Assembly (NCBI GenBank): GCA_013139625.1
Contig: WTAK01000485.1
Coordinates: forward strand, 1 to 8,846
Direction of reading: 5' to 3'
DNA: 8,846 bases
DNA from: Candidatus Delongbacteria bacterium
GTDB lineage: Bacteria > UBA4055
A program made the position numbers and the translations under genes. The notes under the pieces are model-generated. The model did no database searches, was not told the DNA's origin, and saw nothing but the letters and a program-made list of their open reading frames with translations. This document shows positions 6,663-8,846 of this stretch, piece by piece. How positions within the stretch are numbered: the first letter of the stretch is position 1; each line of letters opens with the position of its first letter.

Positions 6663-8531
6663 TTATAGCTCCCAATCTTCGTTATGCTTCTTGTTATAAA
6701 TAAAGTTATATGCTTCAGGATAAATATACATTGTTCTTGGAACAACAAAGGACACGCTAAATTCTTGCATTTCACTTGATACTGAATCATCCCCAATTCT
6801 AAAACTTCTTCCTCTACCAATTTGCACTTTTGTAATTGTATCTAATATGCTTGGCTCATCGCTCTTGTAGGTATTTATATATTCATTCTGTTTTTTAAAA
6901 TATACTTCGTTGAATTTGTTATAATATTTTGCTTGATTCAGCTTGGGATTTAGTTCTTTTACTTTTAATTTTGTTTCCCAGAATTTTATAATTATTCTGT
7001 ATAATTTATCGAACTCAGCCAAAAATTGCACTTGAGCTGTATCGCTTTTATCAATTGTATTTTCTATAACATCTTTTACGGTACCAGCATAATCATGAAT
7101 TAACCAAACAGCTTCCTGCAGAATAATTCCATAAAGTTCTTTATTCAGAAATTTCAAAACTAAAAATGCTATTGACAATCTTTCTTTTATATGTATAGAA
7201 TAGTCTAACAGAGTTCTAAAAAAAATTAATTTTTGATCTTTATCAAATTTATCAATACTATTCAACCATATTTCAGTATTATCTTTAGTTAATTCAACAA
7301 TCTTGAATTCAGTTTTGAAAGTATTTCTGATAATCGCCTTATTATGTATAATCAACTTTAAATATTCTTTGATATATCCTTCTGGATTTTCTTTATAGCC
7401 CTTTTTAAGAGCATAACTAAATTCTTTTATTTCAGTAATGTCATCATGATTCAAAATCCAGTTGGTTAAAAAATTAAATATTTTGGTAGGTGATTTTAAT
7501 TTTGATAAACGAAATCCTAAGTCTCTTATAATCCCTTTGTGTTTCAAGTCTATATCATAATAATATTTAAGTAATTTTAAAGGAATTCCAGATTCTGTTT
7601 TTTTTGAATAAATTGATAAGCCTGTTAATACAGAATATTGTACATCTGGTATCTTCTTCGATAAAATCAGTTCTATTAAATTTATTACTTCATCATCATA
7701 TTTATTTTCAATCACCAGTCTATTATTCAATAAATTTGTTAAACATTTTGCTGAAGCTATTATCACATCATTTTCGGAATTTTTCAGAATTGCTACTAAT
7801 AAATCAATTGCATCTTTTATTTCCTCTTTACTTGTGTAATCAAGAAAACCTAAAGCAAAAACTGCTTGAGGTTTATACTCCGTTTTTAATAAATCTTTTG
7901 TTTTCTCATAAGCACTAATAAATTCTTTCTCTGAAATCCCCATTAAAACATGTGCTAAAAATGTAACTTCATTATTTTTAATCATTAATTCTAGCAGATC
8001 CCAAGCTTGCTCAATATTATTAGAACAAAAATTTCTACAGGCTATATATACTTCACCCACAGTCATGTCTCTTTCCGAGAGCTTTGCAAAATGCTTTAGA
8101 ATTTTCAGCAAAGCTTCATTACATAATTTCATTTCAGGTATTGCTTTGGAAATTTCATGTTGAACCTGAAAATAATCAAATTGATGATCGGTGTTATTTA
8201 TTCTGAGTATTTGATCGGCAAAGGACAAATTGAATTCTTTGTTTCCATATTGAATAATAAATCTTAAAAATTCTCTTCTTTCTTCAAACGGTAAATTTAT
8301 ATCTCTAAATTTCTCGTCATTAGAAACTTTTAAAAGAAGTTCGTCATCTGGTTCGTTGGTTAGATAACCATCCTTAAGAAAATACTTATACAAAGCATAA
8401 TAAAATTGATCTTTTTCAATATCTAACTCAATTTTCACATCATTATAATTAAGTTTTTTCTGATTACATAGATTTGAAATTAACTTAATGGATTTTTCAA
8501 GATTTTTTTTTGTTAATTTGTACTGTTTCAT
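6663..8531 (-). CDS. Large helical-repeat (HEAT-like) protein, first gene of the accessory operon
   Basis: 622 aa, no signal peptide or membrane helix. I do not recognise a named family. Residues 1-60 could form a small winged-helix-like unit (ALYKYFLKDGYLTNE), unproven. Residues about 135-480 are successive amphipathic helix pairs with HEAT/ARM-like spacing (for example around 222-250, 254-270, 280-310), such as PQAVFALGFLDYTSKEEIKD and VIIASAKCLTNLLNN. The C-terminal part from 555 changes character: SILDTITKVQ, IGRGRSFRIGDD and EFSVSFVVPRTMYIYPEAY look like a beta-containing domain. Such proteins usually act as scaffolds or nucleic-acid/protein recognition modules; here it would be the sensor or scaffold for the nuclease translated immediately after it. 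AAGGA lies 8 bases before the ATG. The gene is very AT-rich (14 G/C in one 60-base line counted by hand). Confidence 0.78.
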   Translation of the reverse strand: MKQYKLTKKNLEKSIKLISNLCNQKKLNYNDVKIELDIEKDQFYYALYKYFLKDGYLTNEPDDELLLKVSNDEKFRDINLPFEERREFLRFIIQYGNKEFNLSFADQILRINNTDHQFDYFQVQHEISKAIPEMKLCNEALLKILKHFAKLSERDMTVGEVYIACRNFCSNNIEQAWDLLELMIKNNEVTFLAHVLMGISEKEFISAYEKTKDLLKTEYKPQAVFALGFLDYTSKEEIKDAIDLLVAILKNSENDVIIASAKCLTNLLNNRLVIENKYDDEVINLIELILSKKIPDVQYSVLTGLSIYSKKTESGIPLKLLKYYYDIDLKHKGIIRDLGFRLSKLKSPTKIFNFLTNWILNHDDITEIKEFSYALKKGYKENPEGYIKEYLKLIIHNKAIIRNTFKTEFKIVELTKDNTEIWLNSIDKFDKDQKLIFFRTLLDYSIHIKERLSIAFLVLKFLNKELYGIILQEAVWLIHDYAGTVKDVIENTIDKSDTAQVQFLAEFDKLYRIIIKFWETKLKVKELNPKLNQAKYYNKFNEVYFKKQNEYINTYKSDEPSILDTITKVQIGRGRSFRIGDDSVSSEMQEFSVSFVVPRTMYIYPEAYNFIYNKKHNEDWEL

Positions 8532-8549
8532 TTTATTTATCCTTTTATT

Positions 8550-8621
8550 TTACCCTCTCTCTACTATCTCAATTTCTTCATCTGTCAATCCGTAAAGCTG
8601 AATTAAATCCTTATTCAGTGC
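8550..8621 (-). pseudogene. Relic: C-terminal tail of an R-M methylase/Eco57I-type protein
   Basis: Twenty-three open codons ending in TAA contain LIQLYGLTDEEIEIVE. This is the characteristic last segment of many Eco57I-type IIG enzymes and HsdM/N6-methylase proteins (LYxLYGLTxEEIxIVE), where it sits at the extreme C-terminus, as here. No matching upstream portion exists: an in-frame TAG precedes it directly. It ends 19 bases before the start codon of the helical-repeat gene, so an R-M gene once lay immediately upstream of, and perhaps in series with, the operon. The similarity is from memory and the fragment is short. Confidence 0.5.
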
Positions 8622-8702
8622 CTATTTAGGTTTTAATATATTTAAACTCATAAAATTCCCGATATTTAAATAATCCAAAGGTGAATGCTTACGAATTATA
8701 AT
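8622..8702 (-). pseudogene. Relic: possible IS3-family transposase (OrfB) C-terminus
   Basis: Open codons read IIIRKHSPLDYLNIGNF and then a short tail to TAG. IS3-type OrfB integrases end with a similar block (RRHSxLxYLsPxEF) shortly before the stop. The frame is closed a few codons upstream by TGA, so only the tail remains. It abuts the R-M-like tail in the same frame, with TAG as the only separator. The alternative is that the last few codons belong to the R-M gene and the TAG is a nonsense mutation. Confidence 0.4.
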
Positions 8703-8707
8703 ATATC

Positions 8708-8755
8708 CTAATCATAACGATATTTCAATAAAAGAATTTCTTTTATCCTTGACAT
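8708..8755 (-). pseudogene. Very short relic: possible IS21 IstA N-terminus
   Basis: ATG at 8753-8755 opens 15 codons ending in TAG. The start, MSRIKEILLLKYRYD, resembles the beginning of IS21-type IstA transposases (xIKEILRLKYExGLS). There is no clear ribosome-binding site. The match is only about a dozen residues, so this is a weak call, made mainly because other debris lies beside it. Confidence 0.22.
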
Positions 8756-8784
8756 TTTAACACTAATTATACTAGTTTGTCAAT
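8749..8784. promoter_or_regulatory. Divergent promoter/operator region with inverted TTGACA boxes
   Basis: TTGACA at 8749-8754 on the plus strand and TTGACA at 8784-8779 on the minus strand face each other 24 bases apart. Plus reading: TTG, 20 bases, then CTAGTTTG (8772-8779), keeping the TTTG half of the -7 box and the spacing of the sigma promoter; it would serve the gene at 8831. Minus reading: TTGACA, 17 bases, TTAAAA, which could drive the accessory operon through a leader of about 220 bases across the relics. The inverted boxes could also form a regulator site. Confidence 0.4.
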
Positions 8785-8820
8785 ATCTAAAATGAAGCAA
8801 ATAAATAGTAAGTTAAATTA

Positions 8821-8826
8821 AGGAGG
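8821..8826 (+). promoter_or_regulatory. Strong ribosome-binding site of the rightmost gene
   Basis: AGGAGG at 8821-8826 with four A between it and the ATG at 8831. It is a near-perfect Shine-Dalgarno sequence that fixes the start of the truncated gene. Confidence 0.75.
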
Positions 8827-8830
8827 AAAA

Positions 8831-8846
8831 ATGAAAAAAATCACAT
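8831..8846 (+). CDS. Start of a truncated gene, product unknown
   Basis: Only the first five codons are in the window (M-K-K-I-T). A Met-Lys-Lys start often opens a signal peptide, but nothing more can be said. The AGGAGG site and the candidate promoter near 8749-8779 support a real start. It is divergent from the accessory operon. Confidence 0.55.

Larger units (their letters stand above)
8532..8830. other. Intergenic region of 299 bases: decayed gene fragments and divergent promoters
   Basis: No intact gene. The left two thirds hold the minus-strand remnants of an R-M-like tail and transposase-like pieces. The right part holds the inverted TTGACA boxes and the ribosome-binding site of the next gene. 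No terminator hairpin is visible. A minus-strand TTGACA at 8583-8588 lacks a convincing partner box. Confidence 0.6.

Noticed and set aside
7604..7918. Plus-strand open frame of 104 codons
   Set aside because: It is antisense to the helical-repeat gene, very rich in Leu, Ile and Asn, as expected for the complement of AT-rich helical coding sequence.
8792..8821. Nine-codon plus-strand frame before the right-hand gene, a possible leader peptide
   Set aside because: It has no ribosome-binding site, no run of regulatory codons, and no attenuator hairpin follows it.
1..8846. CRISPR array, tRNA or rRNA genes
   Set aside because: I saw no regularly spaced repeats and no tRNA- or rRNA-like sequence on either strand.

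Overview
The window looks like a low-GC bacterium of the Bacteroidota/Chlorobiota/Cloacimonadota (FCB) assemblage. Two things point there. The primary-type sigma factor is short (286 aa), lacks the long acidic insert and N-terminal region 1.1 of proteobacterial RpoD, and reads like the FCB type. Its promoter also matches the Bacteroidota consensus (TTG, 20 bp, TAnnTTTG). Several genes carry strong Shine-Dalgarno sequences (AGGAGG, GGAG), which is less typical of classical Bacteroidia, so a neighbouring FCB phylum is possible. The exact taxon cannot be read from the sequence.

Layout. Positions 1-1200 (minus) are the N-terminal 400 codons of pyruvate phosphate dikinase, running off the left edge. 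Positions 1204-1438 are a divergent promoter region. Positions 1439-2299 (plus) are the sigma factor, closed by a strong bidirectional hairpin terminator at 2314-2344. Everything from 2350 to 8531 is on the minus strand and convergent with the sigma gene. In order of transcription it holds a 622-aa helical-repeat protein, a 562-aa protein with an N-terminal Mrr-like PD-(D/E)xK nuclease domain, a roughly 357-aa class I (Rossmann) methyltransferase-like protein, a 200-aa protein with two N-terminal membrane helices and a cytoplasmic domain, and, after an 83-bp gap, a Bro-N (phage antirepressor type) protein. The first three genes are joined by a 0-bp junction (TAA/ATG) and a 4-bp GTGA overlap, so they are almost certainly one translationally coupled operon; the membrane gene follows 16 bp later. 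Positions 8532-8830 hold no intact gene but appear to contain debris: a restriction-modification-like C-terminal tail, a transposase-like tail and possibly the first codons of another transposase. At 8831 a new plus-strand gene starts behind a good ribosome-binding site and is cut by the window edge.

Interpretation. The 3285-8531 operon is visibly more AT-rich than the flanking housekeeping genes and sits beside mobile-element and R-M debris and a phage-type regulator. That is the setting of a defence or other accessory island. A helical-repeat scaffold, an Mrr-type nuclease, a methyltransferase-fold protein without a DNA amino-methylase signature, and a small membrane protein do not match any named defence system I know, so this is the best candidate here for an undescribed system. 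Its function is inference only.
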